Below are positions 26,405-34,495 of a stretch of 64,000 bases of DNA, piece after piece; positions within the stretch are counted from its first letter, which is position 1; each line of letters opens with the position of its first letter. Source of the DNA: Stakelama saccharophila (lineage in GTDB: Bacteria > Pseudomonadota > Alphaproteobacteria > Sphingomonadales > Sphingomonadaceae); contig NZ_CP135076.1 in the NCBI RefSeq assembly GCF_032229225.1, positions 2,957,001 through 3,021,000 on the forward strand, written 5' to 3'. The notes beneath the pieces are model-generated. The model saw only the letters and a program-made list of their open reading frames with translations, ran no database searches and was not told where the DNA came from. Position numbers and translations under genes: made by a program.

Positions 26405-28210
26405 TCACCTCCACAAGAACAGCAACAGGAGCATCCCTGCTCCTCCACCCGCGATGAGCAGATAATAATGGTGCGAGAGTCCGGTCTGGAGCTTCATCGA
26501 TTTCAGGCCGGTCATCGACACCGCGCGCGCGCTGCCGTGCGGCAGCAGGTCGGCAAGCCGCTCGCCGACATTGTCGCCGAGGCGCGCGATGACGCCCGCC
26601 AGACGAGACGTCCAGGCGACGCCCCAATCGATCAGACGGTCGTCGACGCCCGCGAGGCTTTCGGCGAAGCGAACGGCCGGGCGTACAACAAGCCGGTCGA
26701 TCAGTAACGGCAGCCCGAACCATTCGGCGATCCATCCCGGAAACTCGATCCGTACCCCCCGGACGCCGACCACCAGTCCTGTCACCACGAATGCGAGCGA
26801 CAACAGCAAGCCGGTGCCGCTCCGTTCGGGAAAATCCGCCGCCAGCAGCCGCGCCGTCGCCGCTTCGACGCCCGGCAGCCACAACAGCGACAATGCCAGC
26901 GTTGCCACCGCGAACAGCCCAAGCCCAACGCGCTCGGCGGCCCGCGGCGAGGTGAGCTGGTGTTTTTCCCCCAAACCAAAGCCGAGCGTAACAAAGCGTG
27001 CCGCATAGGCCGCGCTCAACCCGCCGGCGAGGATGACGGCAAGCGCAAGGGGCAATCCTTGCCGGGCCTCGGCGGCGCTGACGATCGCATCCTTCGTCCA
27101 GCCCCCGCCGAGCGGCGGCAATCCGGCCAGCGCCAGTCCGGCGACGAGCGCGACCGCCGCGGTCCAGGGCACGACGCGTCCGAGGCGCATCCGGCGCAAA
27201 TCGTAGCTGCCGACCGCATGTTCGGCCACACCGGCGGACAGGAACAGCGGTGCCTTGAATGCGGCATGGGCGACGAGGTGGAGAACGGCGACACCCGGAA
27301 ATCCCGCGCCGACCGCGACGAACATCAGCCCGAAATGCGCCGAGGTCGACGCCGCCAGGAGCTTCTTGGCGTGGAACTGCGCGAACCCGACGATCCCTCC
27401 GGCGAGCGCGGTGGCGAGGCCGATCGCGATCGTCGCCGGGCCGAACCAGTCGACCGCGTGAAGCGGTTCCCACAGCCGCGCGAGCAGGAACGCGCCTGCC
27501 GCCACCATCGTCGCGGCATGAAGCAGGGCCGACACCGAGGTCGGGCCGGCCATCGCCCGGAACAGCCAGGGCGCGAAGGGCACCTGCCCCGATTTCGCGG
27601 CTGCAGACAAGAGCAGGCCCGCCGCGACCACGCCAAGCGCCGGGCCATGCATGACCGCGAGCGAGGAGAAGGCAAAACGCCCGGTCGCGGCGAAACATGC
27701 CATCCCGGCCAGGAACAGGCCGAGATCGCCGAATCGCGTCACGACAAAGGCGTAGTTCGCCGACGCGGGCACGTCCGCGTCGCGCCAGCGATGCCCGATC
27801 AGCGCCCAGGAACAGGCGCCGACCAGTTCCCAGCCGAGGAGCAGCGTGACGAAATCCCCGGCGATCACGAGCAACTCCATCGCGCCGGCAAAAGCGACCA
27901 TAAGCGCCAATAACCGCCGCAATCCGCGCTCCGCCTCATGCGCGGCGGCATAAAGCACGACTGCCAGCGCAACCCCCGGCACGAGGATTGCGACAATGGA
28001 CGAAAGCGGCGTCAGCACCGCGATCAGGCGCAGCGGCCCGCCCCATTCGAGCGCCTCGCTCCAGCCTTGCGTCGCAGCGAGAACCGCGAGGGCGAGGGTC
28101 GCCGTGAGTACCAAGACACCCGCTGCGCCGAGCCCCATCCGCCGTTCGGAAGGCCAGGCGAAGATCGCGGCAGCGCCGATGATCGGCACGAGGGCGGGTA
28201 GCCACAACAT
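26405..28210 (-). CDS. nuoL: NuoL-like antiporter-type subunit
   Basis: 601 residues, homologous to NuoL. Residues of the proton path are kept: Glu128 in LGWELVG, Lys206 in AAAKSGQVPFAPW, His231 in LLHAATMV, His311/His315/Lys319 in HLVAHAAFKAP, and Lys373 in GWTKDAIV. A C-terminal extension holds several further helices and a basic amphipathic part like the NuoL lateral helix, ending in a transmembrane span. ATG at 28210 overlaps the nuoK stop. It is somewhat close in length to normal NuoL, so the channel is probably functional. Confidence 0.92.
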   Translation of the reverse strand: MLWLPALVPIIGAAAIFAWPSERRMGLGAAGVLVLTATLALAVLAATQGWSEALEWGGPLRLIAVLTPLSSIVAILVPGVALAVVLYAAAHEAERGLRRLLALMVAFAGAMELLVIAGDFVTLLLGWELVGACSWALIGHRWRDADVPASANYAFVVTRFGDLGLFLAGMACFAATGRFAFSSLAVMHGPALGVVAAGLLLSAAAKSGQVPFAPWLFRAMAGPTSVSALLHAATMVAAGAFLLARLWEPLHAVDWFGPATIAIGLATALAGGIVGFAQFHAKKLLAASTSAHFGLMFVAVGAGFPGVAVLHLVAHAAFKAPLFLSAGVAEHAVGSYDLRRMRLGRVVPWTAAVALVAGLALAGLPPLGGGWTKDAIVSAAEARQGLPLALAVILAGGLSAAYAARFVTLGFGLGEKHQLTSPRAAERVGLGLFAVATLALSLLWLPGVEAATARLLAADFPERSGTGLLLSLAFVVTGLVVGVRGVRIEFPGWIAEWFGLPLLIDRLVVRPAVRFAESLAGVDDRLIDWGVAWTSRLAGVIARLGDNVGERLADLLPHGSARAVSMTGLKSMKLQTGLSHHYYLLIAGGGAGMLLLLFLWR

Positions 28211-28515
28211 CAGTGCTTCATCGTCTCCAGTCCCTCGGTCGTGTCGGCTTGGCGCTTCCGGTAGACGGCGGTGACGAGTGCGAAACCGACCGCCATCTCG
28301 ATCGCCATCACCGCCATCACCACGATCGCGAGCAATTGCCCGCGCGGCGGGCCGCCAAGACCCAGCGACCAGAATCCGACCGCGATCAGCAGCACCCCGT
28401 TGAGGATCAGTTCGAGCCCCATCATCAGCATGACGAACGATTGCTGCGACAACGCGCCGTACAGCCCGATGCCGATCAGCGCGGCGGCCACGAGCAGGAT
28501 CGCGGTCAAAGTCAT
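28210..28515 (-). CDS. nuoK: NuoK-like subunit
   Basis: 101 residues, three helices, homologous to NuoK (MnhC/MrpC-type). The two membrane glutamates essential for proton transfer are conserved: Glu35 in MMGLELILNG and Glu73 in AVMAIEMAVG. The stop overlaps the nuoL start by one base and the start overlaps nuoJ by 4 bases (ATGA). Confidence 0.93.
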   Translation of the reverse strand: MTLTAILLVAAALIGIGLYGALSQQSFVMLMMGLELILNGVLLIAVGFWSLGLGGPPRGQLLAIVVMAVMAIEMAVGFALVTAVYRKRQADTTEGLETMKH

Positions 28516-29123
28516 CCGCCATGCTCCGCATGGTGCGAATGATCGCTATCTCGCTCCGGCGCCCGGCCGGCGGGCTTGCCGCCGGGTTCGAGGCCCGGCG
28601 GGCGTGATCCCTCATCGGCGGCACCAAACCGCCCCGACCGGCTCGACAGCACCACCGTCGCCACCATCGTCGCCAGGAGCGTGATCCCCGCGGTCTCGAA
28701 AATCAGCATCGACCCGCCGAGCAGTTCGGTTCCGAGGTCGCGAATCACCGGCTTGCCGGCGGCGACCGCGTGATGGGGCAGATCGGTCAGGAGAGCCGCC
28801 GCGCCCAACCCGGCAAAGGCCGCCACGCCGGCACCGATCGATACCTTATGCTGATGCACCATCATCATCGGGTTGAGGCCGGCCGGGTTCATCATGAACA
28901 TGACCATGAACAGCGCCATGACCATCATCTCGACGGCCATCATGAAGATCGTCGCGATGCCGAGATAGGGCGCGGACAGGAGCAGCAGGATCGCCGCGAC
29001 GCAGAAGAAGGAGAGCATCAGCGCGAATGAGGCGCGGACCATCGAATCGGTGCGAAACACACGCCACGCGGTCCAAACGGCGCCTGCCGAAAACAGCCAA
29101 AAGGCGATATCGCTGAGGGTCAT
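28512..29123 (-). CDS. nuoJ: NuoJ-like subunit with altered helix 3
   Basis: 203 residues, five helices, homologous to NuoJ. In normal NuoJ the third helix has a tyrosine-valine-glycine-alanine motif at a pi-bulge that couples redox to pumping. Here that place reads FMMAVEMMVMALFMVMFMM, with a glutamate (about residue 65) and many methionines. The C-terminus is charged and His-rich (DSDHSHHAEHGG). The start overlaps the NuoH-like gene by 4 bases. Confidence 0.82.
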   Translation of the reverse strand: MTLSDIAFWLFSAGAVWTAWRVFRTDSMVRASFALMLSFFCVAAILLLLSAPYLGIATIFMMAVEMMVMALFMVMFMMNPAGLNPMMMVHQHKVSIGAGVAAFAGLGAAALLTDLPHHAVAAGKPVIRDLGTELLGGSMLIFETAGITLLATMVATVVLSSRSGRFGAADEGSRPPGLEPGGKPAGRAPERDSDHSHHAEHGG

Positions 29124-30028
29124 CGCATTGCCTCCAGTCCCGCCCAGACAAGATCGACGAAGGACAGCGGCAACAACACCGTCCACAGCCAGGTGAGCAT
29201 CCGCGCCGGCGGCACGCGCGCCACCAGATGCGTGATCGCGACCAGAACGAGCATGACGAGAGCGGTCTTCAGCACGAGCCACGCCGGGCCGGGCAGCACG
29301 GTTCCGAGATACCCGCCGAGAAACACCGTCGCCGCCATCGCGGAAAAGGCGGTCAGCATCGCGAGCTTGGCAGCGCGCCACAACAGCCGATGTGCACCTG
29401 AGGCCTCGGCATGCGTGCCGCCGGCGAGGTCCGCCGAGTCGCCATAGTCGAACGGCCCGCGCAACGTGATCGACAGGCCGAGCAGCAGAAACAGAGGCAA
29501 TCCGAGCGGCTGCCGGACGGCGTTGATGAGCACCCGCTGCGATTCGACGACGGCGCCGACTCCCAGCGATTGTGCAGGTAGCGCCGCGCCGATCAGAACG
29601 AACATGCTGATCAGCATCGCCGGCAGGCCGATCGCGACATAACGGTATCCGCCGATAAGCGGCAATGGCGCATTGGCCGACCAGCCATTCAGAAAGACCA
29701 CCACAACCACCAACGCCTCGCAAGCGCCCCACAGCACGAGACCCGTGGCGATATCGGTAACCGCCATCCCGGGCGCGAACGGTATGACCGAAAGGCCGGC
29801 GGCGGCCAGCACGAGATAACAGGCTGGCGCGAGCAAACGATTGAGCCTGTCGGGATGTTCGGTCGCGATCGCCTGGCGCGAAAGCATCAGTGCGGCGCGA
29901 CGGAACGGTGACGTCAGAGCGGCCCGTACCGGATGGCCAGCCACAGCGGCCTCGGCAACAGCGTCGGCCGTCGCACCGAACCAGATGCCGGCGGCAAGCA
30001 GCAGAAGCACGGCGATGAGCGCGGTCAC
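29120..30028 (-). CDS. nuoH: divergent NuoH-like subunit
   Basis: 302 residues, about eight helices, related to NuoH, which forms the quinone tunnel and the link to the membrane arm. The position of the canonical acidic loop (PFD..E.E.ELV) reads GPFDYGDSADLAGGTHAEAS, so most of the conserved glutamates are missing. The last helices (ARMLTWLWTVLLPLSFVDLV) keep the family pattern. GTG at 30028 overlaps the stop of the B/D-like gene. NuoH identity is moderately sure; quinone reduction in the normal way looks unlikely. Confidence 0.75.
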   Translation of the reverse strand: MTALIAVLLLLAAGIWFGATADAVAEAAVAGHPVRAALTSPFRRAALMLSRQAIATEHPDRLNRLLAPACYLVLAAAGLSVIPFAPGMAVTDIATGLVLWGACEALVVVVVFLNGWSANAPLPLIGGYRYVAIGLPAMLISMFVLIGAALPAQSLGVGAVVESQRVLINAVRQPLGLPLFLLLGLSITLRGPFDYGDSADLAGGTHAEASGAHRLLWRAAKLAMLTAFSAMAATVFLGGYLGTVLPGPAWLVLKTALVMLVLVAITHLVARVPPARMLTWLWTVLLPLSFVDLVWAGLEAMR

Positions 30029-31056
30029 GTCCCATGCCCTTCGCGGTGCTCTTCCGGCTCCACTTCGCGCGGCGCGAGCGCCACGAGATCGCGATGCGAG
30101 AAGCTGTTGATGACAAGCATCGCCTCGCTCCATTCGAGCCCCGGCAGGAGGTCGACGAGTCGACCGCCGGGACCGGCAAACGATGACGCTTCTGCATCGC
30201 CCAACGCCGCGACCATTCGCGTGAACCGGGTGCGTGCATCAGCACCCGCGATCCTGCCGAGCCCGTCCGGAATGGCACGCATGGCGCCGCTCGCGCCGAT
30301 CCGTCGTCGCAAAGCGGCGACCGCGTCCCGATCGTCGACCGGCACCGCTTCGCATCGGCGCGCCAAGGCGTCGAGCTCCAGAAGGTGCAGCATGCGCCCC
30401 ACGATCATCGACCGGCACGCGTCCGCGGCGCCCTTGCCCGGATCGAGCGGAGGGCGCACGATACGCGCCGACTGAATGATATCGCCCTGCAGCACCAGCT
30501 CGAGCGCGAGACCAGGCGGAAGGCTTGGATAGAAGGGGCCGACCGTGAAGCTGAAGCTGTCGAGCGCCAGCCCGTCGCGTAAGTCGTCGGCGGTCATCGC
30601 CATGGGACGGCCATAGGGGGTTCCGCCCATCATGCCCTTGCCGCCCTGACCATGATCCCCCTCGCCTCGCCACGGATTGGGAGGGTCATCGGGCAACCAA
30701 TCCGGCTCGCTCTCTCGGACGCGCGCCAGAAGTGCGGCGAATGCCCTGCGGAGCAACGGCCCCGGATCGTCGGTCGCGGAGACCTCGAGTGCAGAATCGG
30801 CCTCGGCGAACGGGCGCGTGCCCCACCACGCGGTCGCGCGCGGATGCGGCATCTGGTCGTGCAATCGCCGAAGCGCATCGCGATCCTCGTCGCGCGGTTC
30901 GCCGGCGACGATGAGGATCGCAGCTTGGCGGATGTTCGCGACGACCGCGATGTCCGCGCTCGCGGCAAGTTTCCGGCACGGGCCAAGCCAACCCCGCCCT
31001 GTCGCCACGAACACGGGGATCGGCGCGCGCATCGCGATCCGTGCGAGCGCCTTCAT
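30025..31056 (-). CDS. NuoB/NuoD-like fused subunit lacking Fe-S ligands
   Basis: 343 residues, soluble. Residues ~30-85 resemble NuoB: ADIAVVANIRQAAILIVAGE and LRRLHDQMPHPRATAWWG match the segment around RQADVLIVAG and LYDQMPEPKWVI. None of the four NuoB cysteines that bind cluster N2 is present; the only nearby Cys is in GPCRKL. After a Gly/Arg linker, residues ~165-200 (FSFTVGPFYPSLPPGLALEL) resemble the NuoD start (GPQHP...HGVLRLVLELDG), but the quinone-site histidine is absent. ATG at 31056 overlaps the NuoA stop (ATGA). It looks like a structural cap that replaces the redox Q-module. The NuoD part is less certain than the NuoB part. Confidence 0.65.
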   Translation of the reverse strand: MKALARIAMRAPIPVFVATGRGWLGPCRKLAASADIAVVANIRQAAILIVAGEPRDEDRDALRRLHDQMPHPRATAWWGTRPFAEADSALEVSATDDPGPLLRRAFAALLARVRESEPDWLPDDPPNPWRGEGDHGQGGKGMMGGTPYGRPMAMTADDLRDGLALDSFSFTVGPFYPSLPPGLALELVLQGDIIQSARIVRPPLDPGKGAADACRSMIVGRMLHLLELDALARRCEAVPVDDRDAVAALRRRIGASGAMRAIPDGLGRIAGADARTRFTRMVAALGDAEASSFAGPGGRLVDLLPGLEWSEAMLVINSFSHRDLVALAPREVEPEEHREGHGT

Positions 31057-31373
31057 TGCCACCGAAATACCCCCTCGCGCCAGCCATAGACGATACCGAC
31101 CGACAGGATGGCGAGAAACATACCCATCTCGACCATCGCCTTCATCCCCTCGGCGACGAAGACGACCGCCCAGGGATACATGAACATCATCTCCATCTCG
31201 AAGGCGATGAACAACAGCGTCATCGAATAATAGCGGATGTGATAGCGCTGCCAGGCGTGCGCGCCCTGATCACCACCGCCGAGAAACGGCATCGCCTGCG
31301 GCCACGATGTCGGCCAAGAACTAGGTGAGGCCAACTGGCCAAGCAGCGCCAGCGCGAAAATCAGGGCCACCAA
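31053..31373 (-). CDS. nuoA: NuoA-like subunit
   Basis: About 106 residues, three helices, homologous to NuoA. The key segment RYYSMTLLFIAFEMEMMFMY followed by PWAV matches the canonical LFxxFDxExxFLxPWAV, with Asp replaced by Glu. The start is uncertain: TTG at 31373 or GTG at 31370; the frame is open to a TAG at 31395. It is the first gene of the A-[B/D]-H-J-K-L-M-N operon. Adjacent genes overlap or nearly touch. Confidence 0.8.
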   Translation of the reverse strand: MVALIFALALLGQLASPSSWPTSWPQAMPFLGGGDQGAHAWQRYHIRYYSMTLLFIAFEMEMMFMYPWAVVFVAEGMKAMVEMGMFLAILSVGIVYGWREGVFRWQ

Positions 31374-31446
31374 GGAAGCGAAATAGAGCAGCTTCTATCT
31401 CCGACATCGATACCTGCAACCTCAAACGTCACGCAGGCTAGATGTT

Positions 31447-31472
31447 CCCCGGAATCAAGCGATTCCGAGGGG
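31447..31472. promoter_or_regulatory. inverted repeat in the divergent nuoA-like/DUF4396 intergenic region
   Basis: GGAATC-AAGC-GATTCC is a perfect 6-base inverted repeat flanked by CCCC and GAGGGG, giving an extended near-palindrome. It lies between the divergent complex I-like operon and the DUF4396 gene, a likely place for a shared operator. No terminator-like T run follows it. Confidence 0.4.
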
Positions 31473-31544
31473 TTGTCCTATTTGTTACGCGCCGGACCCC
31501 CTGCGCCCCTCGATCTTTTTTCAGTCGCAAAACAGGGAGAAAGA

Positions 31545-32342
31545 ATGATGGGATTTCTCGACTGGGTGGCGCATGTCTTGCCATTCATGGCGTCGCCGGC
31601 CTTTGCGATCAGCTGGTACGCGATCGGAGTTATCGGCGCGGTTGCGATCGCGATAGACGCGAACACTGCCAACAGCGCACTCAATCCACCGCTGAAGGTC
31701 GCCTGGCCGATCATCGTCTTTTTCTTCTCGCTGGTTGGTGTCGCCCTCTATCTCGTGATGTCGCGGCCTGGCGACATCGGACGCGTCCAAGGACGCAAGG
31801 CAAAGACGGAGCGCTTCACGCAATATTCGAAACCGACGTGGCGCAAGGTGGTCGCGTCCGCCACGCATTGCGTCGGCGGCGACGGCATGGGGATCATGAC
31901 GGCAATGGTCTTTGCCCGCGTCGAAGGCTTCAGCTTCTGGGGTGAGTTCTGGTTCGAATATCTCATCGGCTATCTGCTTGGCTGGTTCATCTTCCAGACC
32001 TGGGCGATGCGCATGCACGACAATGGCTGGTTCGAGTCGATTTGGAAGGGCGGCCGTGCGGAATTCTTCTCCATGATCACCGTGATGCTGGGGATGGGGC
32101 TGGTCATGCGCTTTGTCACGCCAGCAACGGTCGGTGCTCAGCCGCTGCCCGATACCTACGCCTTCTGGACCTTCGGCGCCTTGGGGCTGATGGTTGGCTT
32201 CATCTTCACGTACCCGATGAACTATTGGCTGGTCGCGATCGGCTGGAAACACGGCCAGGGACATGAAGACATGCTGAAAAAGATGAACAAGGACGAACGC
32301 GACGGGCGCCGCGGGCAAGAAGCTCGCACCAGCGAACAATAA
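31545..32342 (+). CDS. DUF4396 domain membrane protein
   Basis: About 265 residues with six to seven helices. The segment ATHCVGGDGMGIMTAM is the conserved core of DUF4396, and the protein ends in a charged Lys/Glu/Arg tail. AGGGAGA precedes the ATG (31545; 31548 also possible). It is divergent from the complex I-like operon. The function of the family is not known; it is often found in metal-resistance gene sets. The conserved Cys, His and Asp in the core suggest metal contact, which is an inference. Confidence 0.8.
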   Translation: MMGFLDWVAHVLPFMASPAFAISWYAIGVIGAVAIAIDANTANSALNPPLKVAWPIIVFFFSLVGVALYLVMSRPGDIGRVQGRKAKTERFTQYSKPTWRKVVASATHCVGGDGMGIMTAMVFARVEGFSFWGEFWFEYLIGYLLGWFIFQTWAMRMHDNGWFESIWKGGRAEFFSMITVMLGMGLVMRFVTPATVGAQPLPDTYAFWTFGALGLMVGFIFTYPMNYWLVAIGWKHGQGHEDMLKKMNKDERDGRRGQEARTSEQ

Positions 32343-32359
32343 TATTGAGGAATTCCACC

Positions 32360-32989
32360 ATGATCCGCATTGCGCCCCACACAATTCTTGCGTTGTCGGT
32401 TCTATCGGCAGGTGCCTTGCCGACCTCACTTCCGGCTGCTTCGCAAGTCGCGCAGCTGGCAGATGCACGCTCTCCTCGTCCTTTGGTCAAGGGCCTTGCA
32501 AAGGACTTTCAAAAGGCAGCAACGGCGCTGCGGAGCCCGTCACGCCGGCACGAGGCAATGAAGACGCTTGACGACGCCCGCAGGCTCGGACGCGTCATGC
32601 GCGACGAACTGGGACCTGCGGGTGAGGCTGCCTATAAATTCGTGGAATCGGCGCGTCATGCGGTCCAGACAGGGCGTCCGGACGAGGCAGCTCGAATTCT
32701 CGAGACCGGCGCTGGACGCTTGACGACGCTGCCCTTCCCCAACCGGTTCGACTCCGTCGATCGCACCAATGTCGGAACGCGTGTTATTGATGCCGAGGGA
32801 CGGAAACTTGGCCGGATTTCGGCAATCGACGCGGCTGCAGGCAAAGCGACCCTGAAGATCGGCGGCGTGGTGGACCTGTTCGGATTTCTCGATGCCGGCA
32901 ACCGAACCGTTACCGTGTCAAACTCCGACCTTGCCGCCGGCAAAATGTACGCCGCCTATCTTGGGTCAGAAAGCTCGCTTCCTCGCTGA
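32360..32989 (+). CDS. secreted protein with PRC-barrel-like domain
   Basis: 209 residues: a signal peptide (about 1-27, ending near PAASQ), a helical Arg/Ala-rich middle, and a C-terminal domain (about 137-200; GTRVIDAEGRKLGRISAID) resembling a PRC barrel, a small beta fold that binds ligands or proteins. It starts 17 bases after the DUF4396 gene and is probably co-transcribed. The exact role is unknown. Confidence 0.6.
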   Translation: MIRIAPHTILALSVLSAGALPTSLPAASQVAQLADARSPRPLVKGLAKDFQKAATALRSPSRRHEAMKTLDDARRLGRVMRDELGPAGEAAYKFVESARHAVQTGRPDEAARILETGAGRLTTLPFPNRFDSVDRTNVGTRVIDAEGRKLGRISAIDAAAGKATLKIGGVVDLFGFLDAGNRTVTVSNSDLAAGKMYAAYLGSESSLPR

Positions 32990-33031
32990 CGACGTCGAAT
33001 GTCCACGATCGTCGACCAATATTGCTCGAGG

Positions 33032-33060
33032 TTGAAACCCACTCGGCCAATTCCGATTAT
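33032..33060 (+). promoter_or_regulatory. candidate promoter of the csoR operon
   Basis: TTGAAA (33032-33037) and GATTAT (33055-33060) are spaced 17 bases apart and end at the start of the CsoR-type operator, the usual arrangement for repression. Confidence 0.45.
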
Positions 33061-33075
33061 ACCCTACAGGGGTAT
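33059..33075 (+). promoter_or_regulatory. CsoR-type operator
   Basis: ATACCCTACAGGGGTAT is an inverted repeat (ATACCC/GGGTAT) of the form bound by CsoR and related DUF156 copper sensors. It lies 16 bases before the ATG of the csoR-like gene and just downstream of the candidate promoter, as expected for autorepression relieved by Cu(I). Confidence 0.7.
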
Positions 33076-33090
33076 CTTGAGGACCACACT

Positions 33091-33354
33091 ATGCGCAGTG
33101 CCGTTGTGAACCGCTTGCGGCGAATAGAAGGACAGGTCCGCGGCCTCGCGCAGATGGTCGAGGACGATCGCTACTGCCTCGACATTCTCTATCAGGTGCA
33201 GGCGGTGAAAGCCGCGCTCGCCAAGGTCGAAAACGCGGTCTTGAAGGATCATGCCGCACACTGCGTCGCCGATGCCATCCGGTCGGGCGATCCGGCGGAG
33301 CAGCAGGTTAAGTTCGGCGAACTGGTCGAACTGTTCGAAAAGGTGAAACGATGA
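33091..33354 (+). CDS. csoR: CsoR-type copper-sensing repressor (DUF156)
   Basis: 87 residues, all helical. The copper ligands of CsoR are present with exact spacing: Cys29, His54 and Cys58 (YCLDIL and DHAAHC), matching Cys36/His61/Cys65 of the reference protein. ATG at 33091 has GAGGA upstream; a longer in-frame start at 33022 would place the operator inside the gene. It overlaps the next gene by 4 bases (ATGA), so it probably controls that glutaredoxin-MauE fusion. Nickel- or formaldehyde-sensing relatives use different residues. Confidence 0.88.
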   Translation: MRSAVVNRLRRIEGQVRGLAQMVEDDRYCLDILYQVQAVKAALAKVENAVLKDHAAHCVADAIRSGDPAEQQVKFGELVELFEKVKR

Positions 33355-34115
33355 ACGACATGAGCACCGCGCCGAACACGCGCGACAGGGCCGCCACCGT
33401 ATACCGGATGGTGATGGACAAGCATGTCTGTCCCTTCGGGTTGAAGACGCTGCATCTGCTCAAAAGCCAGGGGTACAAGGTCGAAGATCATCCCCTGACC
33501 ACGCGCGAGGAAACCGACGCGTTCAAGGAAAAGAACGGCGTGAAGACGACACCGCAGACATTTATCGGCGGTGAACGCGTCGGCGGCTATGACGATCTGC
33601 GGCGCTTCTTCGGCAAGCCGGTGAAGGACCCGAGCGCGACCAGCTACAAGCCGGTGATCGCGATCTTCGGCATGGGCGCGGCGATGGCGCTGGCGGTCAA
33701 TTGGCTGCTGACGGGTGCGCTACTGAGCGTGATGACGGCCGAGCTGTTCATCGCCATCTCGATGTGTCTGCTCGCGATGCAGAAGCTGCAGGATGTTGAC
33801 GGCTTCGCGACCATGTTTCTTGGCTACGACCTGCTCGCCAAACGCTGGGTGCCCTATGCCTATCTCTACCCGTTCGGCGAGGGGCTGGCCGGCGCGCTGA
33901 TGATCGCGCACGCGCTGAACTGGCTGTCGGTGCCGATCGCCTTGTTCATCGGCGGCGTGGGCGCGATTTCGGTGTTTTACGCCGTCTACATCCAGAAGCG
34001 CGAGCTAAAGTGCGCTTGCGTAGGCGGTGGATCGAACGTGCCGCTCGGCTTCGTCTCACTGACCGAAAATGTGATGATGTTCGCGATGGGACTGTGGATG
34101 CTTGTCGTTGGTTGA
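33351..34115 (+). CDS. glutaredoxin-MauE fusion membrane protein
   Basis: 254 residues. The N-terminal part (about 15-90) is a glutaredoxin fold with the active-site motif HVCPFGLKT, i.e. CPFG instead of CPYC (only the first Cys kept), plus TTPQTFIGGERVGG. The C-terminal part (100-254) has four to five helices like MauE/DoxX, with a CACVGGGSNVPLG motif (Cys221, Cys223) that may shuttle electrons. The product may deliver thiols or electrons to periplasmic or membrane copper proteins. It is the second gene after csoR. Confidence 0.8.
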   Translation: MNDMSTAPNTRDRAATVYRMVMDKHVCPFGLKTLHLLKSQGYKVEDHPLTTREETDAFKEKNGVKTTPQTFIGGERVGGYDDLRRFFGKPVKDPSATSYKPVIAIFGMGAAMALAVNWLLTGALLSVMTAELFIAISMCLLAMQKLQDVDGFATMFLGYDLLAKRWVPYAYLYPFGEGLAGALMIAHALNWLSVPIALFIGGVGAISVFYAVYIQKRELKCACVGGGSNVPLGFVSLTENVMMFAMGLWMLVVG

Positions 34116-34495
34116 TATTGGCCGGTCAGTTCCGACGACCGCATCGATCAGCCCGAATGCGCTTGCGCCGAGCACGATCGGCGAGAAACCCGCTGCCGCA
34201 CTTATCAGGCTATCCCTTTTCACTACGAACATCGCTGTCCCAAGCCGACCGCGGCCGCCGAGGCAATAACGAGATCCCCAGTTTCCCCCAACTGGGATTA
34301 GAGCCCGGCGATTGCCTCGCGCATCAGCGCATCTGAAGCAATGGGCTGCGTAGCGGAGCCCGAAGAGCGTAAACACCGCCCAAAGTCGCCATGCCAAAGC
34401 ACCGTGCCAGATCCTAAAATAGAGAACCCTCGCCCGTACGCCAGCGGTAGGATTAAAACGTCGTCATCAGGACACCCCTTTGCGCCCAGGTATTT
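34116..34495. other. non-coding stretch between the island and the integrase
   Basis: No gene is supported here. A minus-strand frame (34056-34397) is open but overlaps the end of the MauE-type gene antisense, lacks a clear ribosome-binding site, and matches no family. This stretch probably marks the end of the metal block next to the integrase. Confidence 0.4.

Noticed and set aside
22560..31373. Possible Mrp antiporter or DabAB system instead of a complex I-like operon
   Set aside because: NuoA-, NuoH-, NuoJ- and NuoB-like genes are present, which Mrp and DabAB lack, and no DUF2309 (DabA) or MrpE/F/G gene is seen.
34056..34397. 113-codon minus-strand frame after the MauE-type gene
   Set aside because: No ribosome-binding site, no family resemblance and partial overlap with the MauE gene; treated as non-coding.
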